Assembly (NCBI GenBank): GCA_024103425.1
Contig: JAGFIS010000020.1
Coordinates: 1 to 50,617 of the forward strand
From: Chitinophagaceae bacterium
Lineage (GTDB): Bacteria > Bacteroidota > Bacteroidia > Chitinophagales > Chitinophagaceae
Direction: 5' to 3'
DNA length: 50,617 nt
The translations under genes and the position numbers were made by a program. Position 1 is the first letter of the stretch. Every line of letters begins with the position of its first letter. This document shows positions 34,055 to 43,149 of this stretch, in pieces. The notes under the pieces are model-generated. The model saw only the letters and a list, made by a program, of their open reading frames with translations, searched no databases and had not been told where the DNA came from.

Positions 34055-34669
34055 ATGGAGAGTATTATTTTAGGAAGCCTTATTCTTAGCCTTTTGCATG
34101 CCACTATTCCAAATCACTGGCTGCCTATCATTGCCATAGGCCGTAAGCAGGGGTGGACACTTTCTGAGGTAAGAAGTGTTACTTTTCTTTCGGCAGTTGC
34201 GCACGGTGTCAGCACGGTTCTGATCGGATTAGTATTGTATTTCATCGGCAGCGAGATGGCCGGAAGGATCGAATATTTCGCGCGCTGGATTGGTCCGGGT
34301 ATTCTGATACTTCTCGGACTCATCTTCATTTACCGCCATCACGTGCACCTTCACTTTCATGTAAACGAGAAAAAACTGGAGAACATCAGTAAGGGTAAAA
34401 TCATTCTCGGATTGACACTGGCTATGTTCTTCTCGCCATGTCTTGAAATTGAAGGATACTTTCTGATGGCAGGTACACAAGGCCCTTGGTTAGTATGGTT
34501 TATCGCTGGCTTATACCTTGTCATTACCATTACAGGAATGTTGATTCTGGTACAAATGGCTTATAAAGGGTTGCTTAAACTCGATTGGCACAAGCTCGAA
34601 CACAATGCCGGAATTATAACAGGCTTGACATTGGTTGTAACCGGAATTATCTCCATTTTTATTCATTAA
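34055..34669 (+). CDS. Polytopic membrane protein, possible metal or sulfur-compound transporter
   Basis: A 204-residue protein with about six membrane helices. The first helix carries LLHATIPNHWLPIIAIGRK, where H-x4-N-H recalls the H-x4-D-H signature of nickel/cobalt permeases. A second histidine-rich segment, RHHVHLHFHVNEKK near residue 93, sits in a loop and could bind metal. FFSPCLEIEGYFLMAG near 127 has a possible membrane Cys-Glu pair. These features suggest a NiCoT/RcnA-like or TauE-like exporter, but assignment to one family is uncertain. It stands alone after the 619-base gap and has no metal-regulator neighbour. Confidence 0.6.
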   Translation: MESIILGSLILSLLHATIPNHWLPIIAIGRKQGWTLSEVRSVTFLSAVAHGVSTVLIGLVLYFIGSEMAGRIEYFARWIGPGILILLGLIFIYRHHVHLHFHVNEKKLENISKGKIILGLTLAMFFSPCLEIEGYFLMAGTQGPWLVWFIAGLYLVITITGMLILVQMAYKGLLKLDWHKLEHNAGIITGLTLVVTGIISIFIH

Positions 34670-34713
34670 TTGTCTGTGTTCAATTTTTACCCGGCACTAT
34701 CCGTTATTAATAC

Positions 34714-34745
34714 TTTGTATATCTACACTTAAGGCAATAAATTTG
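34714..34745 (+). promoter_or_regulatory. Consensus promoter of metF
   Basis: TTTG at 34714-34717, a 20-base spacer, and TAAATTTG at 34738-34745. Both elements match the Bacteroidota consensus exactly. The metF ATG is 20 bases downstream. It is the best promoter in the window. Confidence 0.8.
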
Positions 34746-34764
34746 CGCACATTTTAAAACTGAA

Positions 34765-35718
34765 ATGAAAGTAACCGAGCACATTGCTACTGCAAAAAAC
34801 CTTTTGATTTCTTTTGAGATTCTTCCCCCATTGAAAGGAAAAACAATTGATTCTATCTATGAGAAACTCAATCCACTGATGGAGTTTCAGCCCGCATTTA
34901 TCAATGTTACCTATCACAGGAGCGAACAAATATTCAAAGAAAAAAAGGACGGCACTTTTGAAAAAATAGAGGTGAGAAAACGTCCGGGAACGGTCGGTAT
35001 TTGCGCGGCAATTATGACTCATTACAAGGTAGATGCGGTGCCTCACCTCATCTGCGGAGGATTCAGCAAACAGGAAACCGAGAACGCTCTGATCGACCTG
35101 AACTTCCTCGGTATCGACAACGTGCTTGTATTGAGAGGCGATGCGGGTAAGAACGAGTCAGCCTTTGTGCCTGAACCTGACGGGCACAGATATGCACTTG
35201 ACTTACTCAAGCAAACCGTTAACCTCAATAACGGGATCTATCTGGAAGAAGACATCATCGATGGATACAAAACCAATTTCTGTATCGGTGTTGCCGGTTA
35301 TCCCGAAAAGCACTTCGAATCGCCAAACATGACTACAGATCTGCAATATTTGAAGATGAAAGTCGACGCAGGAGCCGATTATATCACTACACAGATGTTC
35401 TTCGATAATCAGAAATTCTACGACTTTGTAAAGGCCTGCAGGGATTTAGGAATTACTGTTCCGATTATTCCGGGGCTGAAACCACTGACATCGAAGAAAC
35501 AACTCTCTACTCTGCCACGCACTTTTCATGTGGATATACCCACTGAGTTAAGCAACGAAATCATGAAATGTAAGACCGACAGCGATGTTGAAAAGGTTGG
35601 TGAAGAATGGCTGTACCACCAGTCGGTTGAATTAAAGAAATTTGGAGCACCCGTATTGCACTATTATACACTCGGCAAACAGCACGTTATCGAAAACGTA
35701 GTAAGAAGGTTGATGTAA
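34765..35718 (+). CDS. metF: Methylenetetrahydrofolate reductase
   Basis: A 317-residue FAD-dependent enzyme that reduces 5,10-methylene-THF to 5-methyl-THF, the methyl donor for methionine synthase. SFEILPPLKGK near residue 14 carries the catalytic Glu. FINVTYHRSEQ, the flavin-binding LVLRGDAGK near 123, IGVAGYPEKH near 174, DAGADYITTQMFFDNQKFYD near 205 and IIPGLKPLT near 236 are all family motifs. The split metH genes that use its product are about 10 kb to the right. Its stop is one base from the convergent stop of the parvulin gene. Confidence 0.95.
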   Translation: MKVTEHIATAKNLLISFEILPPLKGKTIDSIYEKLNPLMEFQPAFINVTYHRSEQIFKEKKDGTFEKIEVRKRPGTVGICAAIMTHYKVDAVPHLICGGFSKQETENALIDLNFLGIDNVLVLRGDAGKNESAFVPEPDGHRYALDLLKQTVNLNNGIYLEEDIIDGYKTNFCIGVAGYPEKHFESPNMTTDLQYLKMKVDAGADYITTQMFFDNQKFYDFVKACRDLGITVPIIPGLKPLTSKKQLSTLPRTFHVDIPTELSNEIMKCKTDSDVEKVGEEWLYHQSVELKKFGAPVLHYYTLGKQHVIENVVRRLM

Positions 35719-35719
35719 A

Positions 35720-37645
35720 CTATCTTTCTACACGTTCTGCCGTTCTTTGCAGCAATGTTCCAAAAGAGCGCTGGTTTATTCTTGCCGGATATTTAATTTT
35801 CAACTCTTCTATCCATTTGTCTTCCAATACTTTTTGATAGTCGTCTATCACGGCTCCTCTTGCATCAGAGAAAGACATCGGCAATCCGGCGGGGTATGTT
35901 TTTATCACGTGAACCAAAACTGCCGTACCATCAAATCTGTCTTCATTGATTTTTGTAACACCGGCCCGGATTTCTTCAGCCGGCAATCGAATGGATTCGT
36001 ATTCATAACGGGCAGAGTCGGCCAGTATATTGCCGGGATACTTATCCGCTATCTGTTGCCAGGAGAGATGTTTTAAATCTTTCAAAGCCTCGTCAGCAAT
36101 AGCTTTATTACTACATGAAAGCATTATTACATCAGCACTCTGCTTCCACTTGTAACGATCTTTATTCTTTTCATAAAATTCTGCAAGCCCGGCACTGTCT
36201 TCGGCTGCCTTCATCCACACTTTTTGCTGCATGATCTCAAATAACAGGTTGCCTTCTTCAAACTCCCTCACCTGCGCCAGGTAAGACGTATCAAATTCAG
36301 CAAGGTGTTTCCGGTAATTCGCAAGAATTGATGCCTTCTTATATTCAGGCCAAAGATCGCTGTATGCCTGATGCATATCATTGGTCCAAACCTTTCCTGA
36401 ATTTCTGAGATACAGGTCCCAATCAGACACTTTGGCATTAGTGCCATCATTAAAAGTGAAGAGTATCGTGTTTTGATTCACTCCGCCCGATTGAATCATA
36501 CGATTAGACCATAAGGACGTGTCTGTTACCTTAAACAGATCGTTCATATCAACAGGATAAGCGTTGAAGCCTGTCTTTAAAGTGGCTGAATCCAGCAGTT
36601 TCTTATATGCCGATTCAGAACGCTCGTCTTGCAACACATTCTGCTTCAGGTAATACATCACTTCTTCATTATCCTTCTCAGGAACAGGAGTTGCCGAAAT
36701 TCTTTTCAGGATGTGATACCCGAAACCGGTTCGGAAGGGTGCAGAGATATCACCATCATTCTTCAATGCAAAAGCCCGGTTCTCGAAATCTAAAGTGTAC
36801 TTACCTACGCCAAACTCAGGTATTTCTCCCCCTCTGAAATATGAATTTCTGTCGTCGCTGAATTTCTTAGCCAGCTCTTCAAAATCAGCACCTTTATTCA
36901 ACGCCTGATAAAGAGAATCTGCCAATTGCTTAGCCTTTGCTTCATTCTTGCCGTCAGGCTGAAAAGCAATCAGTATTTGAGCGACCTTAACCATTCCAAC
37001 AGCTGGCCGTTCAGACTGTTTATAAAAAATGTAATAGTCATCGCCAAACTTGAAGGGGCTACTGTATGCACCGGTGGACAGTCCGTAGATAATATTTTCA
37101 ATTTCATACGGCAGTGTAAATACTGTTACGTATCCCAAATCTTCCTTCGTGACATTAATACCCTTTTGTCCAAAATCCTTCTCGTCGTATTTACCGGTTT
37201 TTGAAAGGCTGTTGTACAATTCTTCAGCACCCGGTTTAATTTTATCTGTTTCTCCGGGCGTAGCAGGTTGAATTTTGTAAGAGATAACACGGATATCTTT
37301 TTTGCTTCTCTCCCTTGCCTGATTCACTAAAGAATCCATCTCCTTTCTGTCGTACATGTAATTCTGCGCAATCTGCATCTTGAAGTTTTGCAGATCGGCT
37401 TGCAGGGCCGGGAGCGTGTCCAAATGCATATCCTTGGCCTCCTGCACTTTTTGTTTGAAGAGAATATACAGATCGAGATATTCTTTTAAATCATTTTTAC
37501 CCGGCTCAAATGTTATCTTATTCTTATTATAGGCTCTCTGAAATTCATCAATGCTTACGGAATGGCGCCCGTAAGAAAATAAACTCTGTGATGATACATG
37601 GATCGTTATCATCCCCGAAAGGAGCAACAAAAAAATCTGTTTCAT
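35720..37645 (-). CDS. Periplasmic peptidyl-prolyl isomerase with two parvulin domains
   Basis: A 641-residue SurA/PpiD-like chaperone. The signal peptide is MKQIFLLLLSGMITIHVSSQ. The N-terminal helical part (YLDLYILFKQKVQEAKDMHL) is typical of the chaperone domain. A first, diverged parvulin domain spans about 117-212 (IRVISYKIQPA ... YYIFYKQSERPA). A canonical one spans about 217-322 (VKVAQILIAFQP, FEELAKKFSDD, RGGEIPEFGVGKY, APFRTGFGYHILKRI). A long C-terminal helical region follows. It probably helps fold outer-membrane and surface proteins. It lies 15 bases downstream of the TlpA-like gene, so the two are cotranscribed. Confidence 0.9.
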   Translation of the reverse strand: MKQIFLLLLSGMITIHVSSQSLFSYGRHSVSIDEFQRAYNKNKITFEPGKNDLKEYLDLYILFKQKVQEAKDMHLDTLPALQADLQNFKMQIAQNYMYDRKEMDSLVNQARERSKKDIRVISYKIQPATPGETDKIKPGAEELYNSLSKTGKYDEKDFGQKGINVTKEDLGYVTVFTLPYEIENIIYGLSTGAYSSPFKFGDDYYIFYKQSERPAVGMVKVAQILIAFQPDGKNEAKAKQLADSLYQALNKGADFEELAKKFSDDRNSYFRGGEIPEFGVGKYTLDFENRAFALKNDGDISAPFRTGFGYHILKRISATPVPEKDNEEVMYYLKQNVLQDERSESAYKKLLDSATLKTGFNAYPVDMNDLFKVTDTSLWSNRMIQSGGVNQNTILFTFNDGTNAKVSDWDLYLRNSGKVWTNDMHQAYSDLWPEYKKASILANYRKHLAEFDTSYLAQVREFEEGNLLFEIMQQKVWMKAAEDSAGLAEFYEKNKDRYKWKQSADVIMLSCSNKAIADEALKDLKHLSWQQIADKYPGNILADSARYEYESIRLPAEEIRAGVTKINEDRFDGTAVLVHVIKTYPAGLPMSFSDARGAVIDDYQKVLEDKWIEELKIKYPARINQRSFGTLLQRTAERVER

Positions 37646-37660
37646 TCCTGAGGGTTATAC

Positions 37661-39109
37661 TTATTGTTTGACGGTATTCTTCAATTTCGAATTGATTACT
37701 TCATCAAACTGTTCTAATGTCAACTTTTTGGCAATAATTCGTTTCTCATTATCCAGAAGATAAACGGTCGGAGTCTCATATACATTGTACAACTGCCTGT
37801 AAGATGGTTTTCCCGCACCCTCTATTGCCTTACTCTGTTCACGAGTCTCGTATACATTTGTCCAATCTCCCAGATTATGATCGTCAATAAATTTCTTCCA
37901 TTTTTCTATCGCAACATTGTCGGTCAGCACTGTAAATATCTTCACACCTTCAGCTTTCCACTTTGCACGATAGAAACTGTCTATTCTAGGCAGCTCTTTC
38001 TGGCAGTGTCCGCAATTAGGGTCCCAAAAACAAATAACGGTAAACTTAGCTTTTACATCATAAAGTGATACCCGCTTACCGTTGCGGTCTGTCATCACCA
38101 TTTGGCCGGCCGGTGCCCCGATAAGATTACCCATCAGCATATAGGCCCTGTCAGAAATTGACTTCAATTGTTTTTCACTCAACCAGGAGCTTATCCCCTT
38201 TGAGTGATACTTTTCAAAGAAATGGACAAACACCTTGTCTTGTCCCATATACTTCGGCTGATAATACTCATCCGTCAGCCAGTTGAGCAGGAATTTATAC
38301 ATACCCGGCGATGTACGGCTCAGCAACAAAAGATAATCTGCCTCGCGGATGACTGAATCTGCATCAGGACTGATCACATCTCTGAAATAACGCTCCAGCT
38401 TCGGAAGGAAAAACGGAGTGCGGATAATCCTGTCGTCCCTGAAGGTGATGTTGTCCCAATAATGCTTCTTGTAATACTGATAGTTGGCTATAGTATCTTC
38501 TTTTGTCTGCGGTGTAGGGCTCAACACATCCGGCTCTTTCATAGCCTTTAATAAAGCTGAAACCATCGCATCTGGGAACTCCCTCACCAGGCTATCGCGG
38601 AACTGATTTAATTCAGCATTGAGCAGCTTGTAATTCCTTTCGTGAAAAGTGCTGTCATCTTTCGTAGCAGATTTCTTGAAGGCCTCTCTCTCCTGCTGCA
38701 GCATGGGAGCCTTTTCAGCAATGAACTTCTGATACTTTTCGAACAGTTCGTTTTCTTTAGAGCCCTCTACCTTCGTCCCTTGAAAGAGATTCAATGTATC
38801 ATCGACACTTATGGTTATATGCTTTTCGCTTCCGACCAGGAAATCATAATAAAAACGCTTGCCCGGAAAAACGATGCTGTACACTCCTGGCGGTAAATCT
38901 TTATCGCTCTGAAATTCAGCCATGCCTCTCTCGTTGATAACAGCGGAGTCCTGAATGTTCATATTTGATCCGTAATAGTAAGTCAGATACGCCACGCCGG
39001 TATCATATTGAGGAGCACTCAGTGCCACGCTGTATTTCTGTGCATTTGCAATAGCGAAACCACCTAATACAAACCCTACTCCTAAAAAAAGTTTCTTAAC
39101 CATATACAT
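37661..39109 (-). CDS. TlpA-like thioredoxin-fold protein, exported
   Basis: A 482-residue exported protein with signal peptide KKLFLGVGFVLGGFAIANAQ. The N-terminal about 100 residues are a beta domain as in DUF4369-type TlpA proteins (NIQDSAVINERGMAEFQSD, PPGVYSIVFPG), followed by a helical middle region. The C-terminal thioredoxin domain (about 345-475) has FTVICFWDPNCGHCQKELP, with active site Cys-Gly-His-Cys, and cis-Pro in YNVYETPTVYLLD. It likely handles disulfides or redox in the periplasm. Two ATGs are possible (39109 and 39103); the promoter element at 39115-39122 is so near that either would give an almost leaderless mRNA. It forms an operon with the parvulin. Confidence 0.88.
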   Translation of the reverse strand: MYMVKKLFLGVGFVLGGFAIANAQKYSVALSAPQYDTGVAYLTYYYGSNMNIQDSAVINERGMAEFQSDKDLPPGVYSIVFPGKRFYYDFLVGSEKHITISVDDTLNLFQGTKVEGSKENELFEKYQKFIAEKAPMLQQEREAFKKSATKDDSTFHERNYKLLNAELNQFRDSLVREFPDAMVSALLKAMKEPDVLSPTPQTKEDTIANYQYYKKHYWDNITFRDDRIIRTPFFLPKLERYFRDVISPDADSVIREADYLLLLSRTSPGMYKFLLNWLTDEYYQPKYMGQDKVFVHFFEKYHSKGISSWLSEKQLKSISDRAYMLMGNLIGAPAGQMVMTDRNGKRVSLYDVKAKFTVICFWDPNCGHCQKELPRIDSFYRAKWKAEGVKIFTVLTDNVAIEKWKKFIDDHNLGDWTNVYETREQSKAIEGAGKPSYRQLYNVYETPTVYLLDNEKRIIAKKLTLEQFDEVINSKLKNTVKQ

Positions 39110-39114
39110 GTGTA

Positions 39115-39122
39115 CAAAAATA
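39115..39122 (-). promoter_or_regulatory. Promoter -7 element of the TlpA-like gene
   Basis: Minus-strand TATTTTTG, an exact TAnnTTTG match, only 5 bases from the ATG at 39109 and 11 from the ATG at 39103. If used, it gives a leader of nearly zero length. Confidence 0.5.
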
Positions 39123-39211
39123 TTTATTTGAGCCGTTAAAAGAAATGTCTTTCAAAGGATTAACATAATAAAAACCCTAACGTCCGGATCGTCTCTTTCG
39201 TTCATTCATTC

Positions 39212-39219
39212 TAACTTCG
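39212..39219 (+). promoter_or_regulatory. Probable promoter -7 element of rlmD
   Basis: TAACTTCG matches TAnnTTTG in all but one base. It ends 4 bases before the GTG start at 39224, again predicting a very short or absent leader. Confidence 0.4.
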
Positions 39220-39223
39220 CCCG

Positions 39224-40621
39224 GTGCGAAAGAAAAAAAATAAACCGGTCCTAACCGATGTCACTTTCACGGGATATGCGGCATTAGGCAAAGCCATTGC
39301 CAGACCCGAAGGGAAAGTACTCTTTGCAGACGGAGTTGTGCCCGGAGACGTTGCAGACATTCAAATAAAAAAAGATAAAAAAGACTGGGCTGAAGGTACA
39401 CCGGTACGCATCAAACAACCCTCGCCCGACCGTATCAAACCTGTTTGCAAACACTTTGGGACCTGTGGCGGTTGCCAGTGGCAAATGCTGCCCTACTCCA
39501 AACAATTAGAATATAAACAACAGGAAACTGAAGGTTTTTTCAAAAAATCCAAAATTGATGCCCCGGTTTTACCCATTATCGGAGGCGAACATTCCTATCA
39601 ATACCGCAACAAACTTGAGTTCACCTTCAGCAACAGAGAGTTTTTGACAACCGAAGATTTTCAGTCGGGAGTTATTGCCGGAGACGCACTAGGCTACCAC
39701 ATTGCAGGACTTTATGACAAAGTACTCAACATTACTGAGTGCCATCTGATGCACCCTTTGAACGACCGCATACGCAACGCAGTCAGAGCATTTGCCATTC
39801 AAAACGAGATGCCGTTTTACAATGTCAAAATCCATGAAGGATGGCTGCGGAATATGGTGATACGCTATACCACTCTCGATCAGTGCATGGTGAATATCAT
39901 CATCAAGAAAAAGCATCCCGAATGGAAAAAGAAACTCACCAATTTCCTCGCGGAACAATTTCCTGAAATTAACACGCTGTTGTTCACGGAGAACCCAAAA
40001 ATGAACGACAGCATTTACGACCTGTCGCCTGAAACGGCCTATGGAAGCGGGTTCATCTACGAACAGTTAGGCAATTTGCAATTCAAAATTTCTCCAAAAT
40101 CTTTCTTCCAGACCAATTCTTATCAGGCCAAAAAACTATATGATGTGGCCAAAGGTTTTGCCGGGCTTACCGGTAGAGAAACCGTGTACGATCTTTATTG
40201 CGGCACGGGAAGTATCGGCCTGTACATGGCAGACAAAGCACAAAAAATAATCGGTGTAGAAACCATAGAAGAGGCCATCGAGGATGCCAAAGAAAACGCA
40301 GCGCTTAACAATATTAACCATGCCCGTTTCTTCAGCGGAGATGTCATCAAGGTATGCACTCCAAAATTTTTCAATGAGCACGGTTCGCCCGATGTAATCA
40401 TCACAGACCCTCCGAGAGCAGGCATGCACGAAGCGCTTGTACAGCAACTATTAGAGATAGAGGCTCCCAGGATTGTATATGTAAGTTGTAATATCTCTAC
40501 TCAGGCAAGAGACCTGAAACTGCTGGAAGAAAAATACGAGATCGTAAGGCTGCAACCGGTAGATATGTTTCCGCAGACTTATCATATAGAATGCGTTGCT
40601 GAACTGATTCTCAAAGCCTGA
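39224..40621 (+). CDS. rlmD: 23S rRNA (uracil-5-)-methyltransferase, RlmD type
   Basis: A 465-residue TrmA/RlmD-family enzyme that methylates a uracil C5 in 23S rRNA (U1939 in E. coli). An N-terminal TRAM domain (about 10-65) is followed by Fe-S cysteines C75, C81, C84 (CKHFGTCGGCQWQML) and a fourth in NITECHLMHP. The SAM motif is TVYDLYCGTGSIGLYMADKA near 325; DPPRAGMHEAL and YVSCNISTQARDL carry the catalytic Cys. The GTG at 39224 is the only start that keeps the basic N terminus (MRKKKNKPV). Other family members (RlmC, TrmA) are possible, but the Fe-S cluster and TRAM domain favour RlmD. Confidence 0.9.
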   Translation: MRKKKNKPVLTDVTFTGYAALGKAIARPEGKVLFADGVVPGDVADIQIKKDKKDWAEGTPVRIKQPSPDRIKPVCKHFGTCGGCQWQMLPYSKQLEYKQQETEGFFKKSKIDAPVLPIIGGEHSYQYRNKLEFTFSNREFLTTEDFQSGVIAGDALGYHIAGLYDKVLNITECHLMHPLNDRIRNAVRAFAIQNEMPFYNVKIHEGWLRNMVIRYTTLDQCMVNIIIKKKHPEWKKKLTNFLAEQFPEINTLLFTENPKMNDSIYDLSPETAYGSGFIYEQLGNLQFKISPKSFFQTNSYQAKKLYDVAKGFAGLTGRETVYDLYCGTGSIGLYMADKAQKIIGVETIEEAIEDAKENAALNNINHARFFSGDVIKVCTPKFFNEHGSPDVIITDPPRAGMHEALVQQLLEIEAPRIVYVSCNISTQARDLKLLEEKYEIVRLQPVDMFPQTYHIECVAELILKA

Positions 40622-40724
40622 TTTTAGAAAATATCTCAAAAAACACGGTCCTTTCGTGTGATTCTGTTGCAGACTTTTTCAATTTACTTATCTTGCACCG
40701 CGATTATACAACTACCACATCTCT

Positions 40725-41438
40725 ATGCTTCCTAAATTCAAACGCGTTTTATTAAAGCTTTCGGGAGAATCTTTAATGGGTGACAAAACATTTGGCCTCG
40801 ACCCGAAAGTGCTTTCACAGTATGCCGAAGACATTAAATCCATCACCGAACTGGGTGTTCAGGTGGCCATCGTTATCGGTGGCGGTAATATTTACCGCGG
40901 TATGAACGAGGCTGAAACGGGTATTGAAAGAGCACAGGGAGACTACATGGGAATGCTGGCTACCGTAATCAACGGTATGGCACTGCAAAGTGCGCTGGAA
41001 AAAATAGGCATCTATACCAGGCTGCAAAGCGCCATTAAGATGGAACAGGTAGCCGAACCTTACATCCGTCGTAGAGCAATCCGCCACTTAGAGAAAGGCA
41101 GGGTCGTAATATTCGGGGCAGGTACCGGAAATCCCTACTTTACCACCGATACTGCGGGCTCGCTCAGGGCGATTGAAATCCAGGCAGATGCTATCCTGAA
41201 AGGTACCAGAGTTGACGGCATTTACAGTGCAGACCCCGAAAAAGACAAAAAAGCCAAGAAATTCAACAAAATAACCTTCGCAGAGTGCATCTCTAAAAAC
41301 CTGAAAATCATGGATATGACTGCTTTTACACTCTGTATGGAGAATAATCTGCCAATCTTAGTGTTCAACATGGACACACCGGGCACTCTTTTACGGGTTG
41401 TAACCGGAGAAAAAGTTGGCACTTTGGTAACTGGATAA
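40725..41438 (+). CDS. pyrH: UMP kinase
   Basis: A 237-residue bacterial UMP kinase of the amino acid kinase fold, making UDP from UMP and ATP in pyrimidine synthesis. [17 protein letters not shown] opens the ATP site, and [13 protein letters not shown] near residue 48 and [16 protein letters not shown] segment (here [17 protein letters not shown]) follow. [20 protein letters not shown] near 128 binds [21 protein letters not shown] near 165 and [19 protein letters not shown] near 195 complete it. Length and start are standard. It stands alone; the frr and tsf genes often found beside it are not in the window. Confidence 0.97.
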   Translation: MLPKFKRVLLKLSGESLMGDKTFGLDPKVLSQYAEDIKSITELGVQVAIVIGGGNIYRGMNEAETGIERAQGDYMGMLATVINGMALQSALEKIGIYTRLQSAIKMEQVAEPYIRRRAIRHLEKGRVVIFGAGTGNPYFTTDTAGSLRAIEIQADAILKGTRVDGIYSADPEKDKKAKKFNKITFAECISKNLKIMDMTAFTLCMENNLPILVFNMDTPGTLLRVVTGEKVGTLVTG

Positions 41439-41558
41439 TTTCATTTAATTTCGGGGTTCGTTTCGATCCACGCCTCCCTCCAGGGATGCTTATCCTTTGA
41501 ATATCACAGTATTGTTTTCTTTTCCCCCACAGAAACAACAAGCTTATAAGGTAATTGT

Positions 41559-43079
41559 ATGTGGATTTGGATTGTACTATTTGCAATTTTACTCGGTATT
41601 ATAATATTTATATGGCGGGTGTTGCTTAGTACATATAAATTAATACCAATGGAAAAGGAATCATCAATGTTTAATAACTTCAGCCCTTCTGATATCTCAT
41701 TTCATATGGAAACGCTGAGAAGTATAAAGGCAAAATTGAAGTCGCTCGAAGATCGCAATGCTTATTTCGAGATTCAGTTGAATAAACTGATTCAGAAAAT
41801 AGATGCTCTCGAAGACTCGCGATCTATACCAAACCCCGCTGCTTTTGCATTCAGCGAAGCCGCTCCTCATAATGAAGAAGAGGAGGACTGGAAAGAACTC
41901 TATTACGAAGAGAACGAGAAAAAGGAAAAGCTCGAGAATCAGTTAGATGCTACAGAGCAGGAACTGGAAGCTCTGAAACAACTTCTTGAATTACATGGAG
42001 CATCGGGTACTGCAGTTCCCATCAATGAAGACGTTGAATCAATAAAAAAAGATTACGATGCCAAAATTGAGGAGAATCTCTCCCTGCAGAACCGCATCAG
42101 CGAACTGGAAGAACAACTGAAATCTGCCCGTGAAAAAGATGCAGAACTGGAATCTCTTCAACAAGAGGTGGCTCAGCTCAGAAGTACGGCTGAAGAGTAT
42201 AAAGCTCTCAGTAGTGAAAATGACGCAAAGTCTGAAGAAGTAGCATCTCTCGAAAGCCAGATAAACGAACTGAGAGAGCAATTGCAGAATGTAGCTACCC
42301 AGAAAGAGGAACAAGAAGAAAGAATAAACAGGCTAAAAGAAGAAATCGAAGTATTGCGTTTAGGCGCATTGCGATATGAAAGCCTGAAAAACGATTTCCA
42401 CGCCAAAGCCGAGGAGACCGGTAAATTGAAAGAAGAAATCAACAACCTTAATAACGAGTTACAGGCCGAGAGGGAAAAAGAACAACAGTATCGTGAAAAG
42501 GATGCAGAAATCGAACATCTGCGTTCTAATATGGAGCATTACAACGCTTTGAAAAGCGAATACAACATGAAGCTCAACGAAATTCAGTCGCTGCAAAACC
42601 ACATCAACAATCTGCAAAACCAGTTACAGGCCGAAAAACAGAAAGACGGCCAGATCGTGGCTCTGAAGGCAGAAGCCGAGCAACTGAGAAAAAAACTGGA
42701 AGAGCTCGCATCAGTGAAAAGCAGTTTCGACGGCAGACTGGTAGAGATAGAAGCGATGCAAAATCATATCGGTGATATGCAGAGGCAATTAGAAGCGGCT
42801 GCCGAGAAAGAAAAATCGCTGGAAATCCAGCTGAAAAAAGAAATAGAACTCAAGAACCAACTGGCTTATAACGAATCTATCCTCACCTCCCTCAGAAGCG
42901 AGAACGACGGACTGAAGAGCCAGATTACCGAGATGGCGCTAAGATATGCAGATATAGAAAAGCAACTTATGAAGATGCAGGAACTCGAAAGCAGGGTGAA
43001 TTCTTTTGAAAACGAAAAGACTCAAATGATCTCTGAGCTGGAAGCCATGATAAAGAAAACCAGGTCACTGAACCAATAA
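41559..43079 (+). CDS. Membrane-anchored coiled-coil protein with 55-residue repeats
   Basis: A 506-residue protein that I cannot place in a named family. One N-terminal membrane helix (MWIWIVLFAILLGIIIFIWR) is followed by a linker and a helical segment (about 50-90). An acidic low-complexity part (residues 90-120) precedes a coiled coil up to the C terminus. Within it five repeats can be aligned: 175-229 (55), 230-288 (59), 289-343 (55), 344-398 (55) and 399-453 (55). The shared pattern is LQN.I..L..QL......KD..I..L......L......Y..L.S....K..EI. It is probably a structural or scaffold protein of the envelope or cell-division type. No operon partner points to a role. Confidence 0.8.
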   Translation: MWIWIVLFAILLGIIIFIWRVLLSTYKLIPMEKESSMFNNFSPSDISFHMETLRSIKAKLKSLEDRNAYFEIQLNKLIQKIDALEDSRSIPNPAAFAFSEAAPHNEEEEDWKELYYEENEKKEKLENQLDATEQELEALKQLLELHGASGTAVPINEDVESIKKDYDAKIEENLSLQNRISELEEQLKSAREKDAELESLQQEVAQLRSTAEEYKALSSENDAKSEEVASLESQINELREQLQNVATQKEEQEERINRLKEEIEVLRLGALRYESLKNDFHAKAEETGKLKEEINNLNNELQAEREKEQQYREKDAEIEHLRSNMEHYNALKSEYNMKLNEIQSLQNHINNLQNQLQAEKQKDGQIVALKAEAEQLRKKLEELASVKSSFDGRLVEIEAMQNHIGDMQRQLEAAAEKEKSLEIQLKKEIELKNQLAYNESILTSLRSENDGLKSQITEMALRYADIEKQLMKMQELESRVNSFENEKTQMISELEAMIKKTRSLNQ

Positions 43080-43102
43080 TCTCTGTTACTCCCTCCGGTA
43101 CA

Positions 43103-43132
43103 TTGAGGATTCCGCCGGCAGAGTTACCTTTG
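43103..43132 (+). promoter_or_regulatory. Promoter of pdxH
   Basis: TTG at 43103-43105, a 19-base spacer, TACCTTTG at 43125-43132 (exact TAnnTTTG). The final G is the first base of a GTG at 43132 that would extend the frame, so the ATG at 43150 is the real start. Confidence 0.65.
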
Positions 43133-43149
43133 TGCAAAGCAATAAATAC

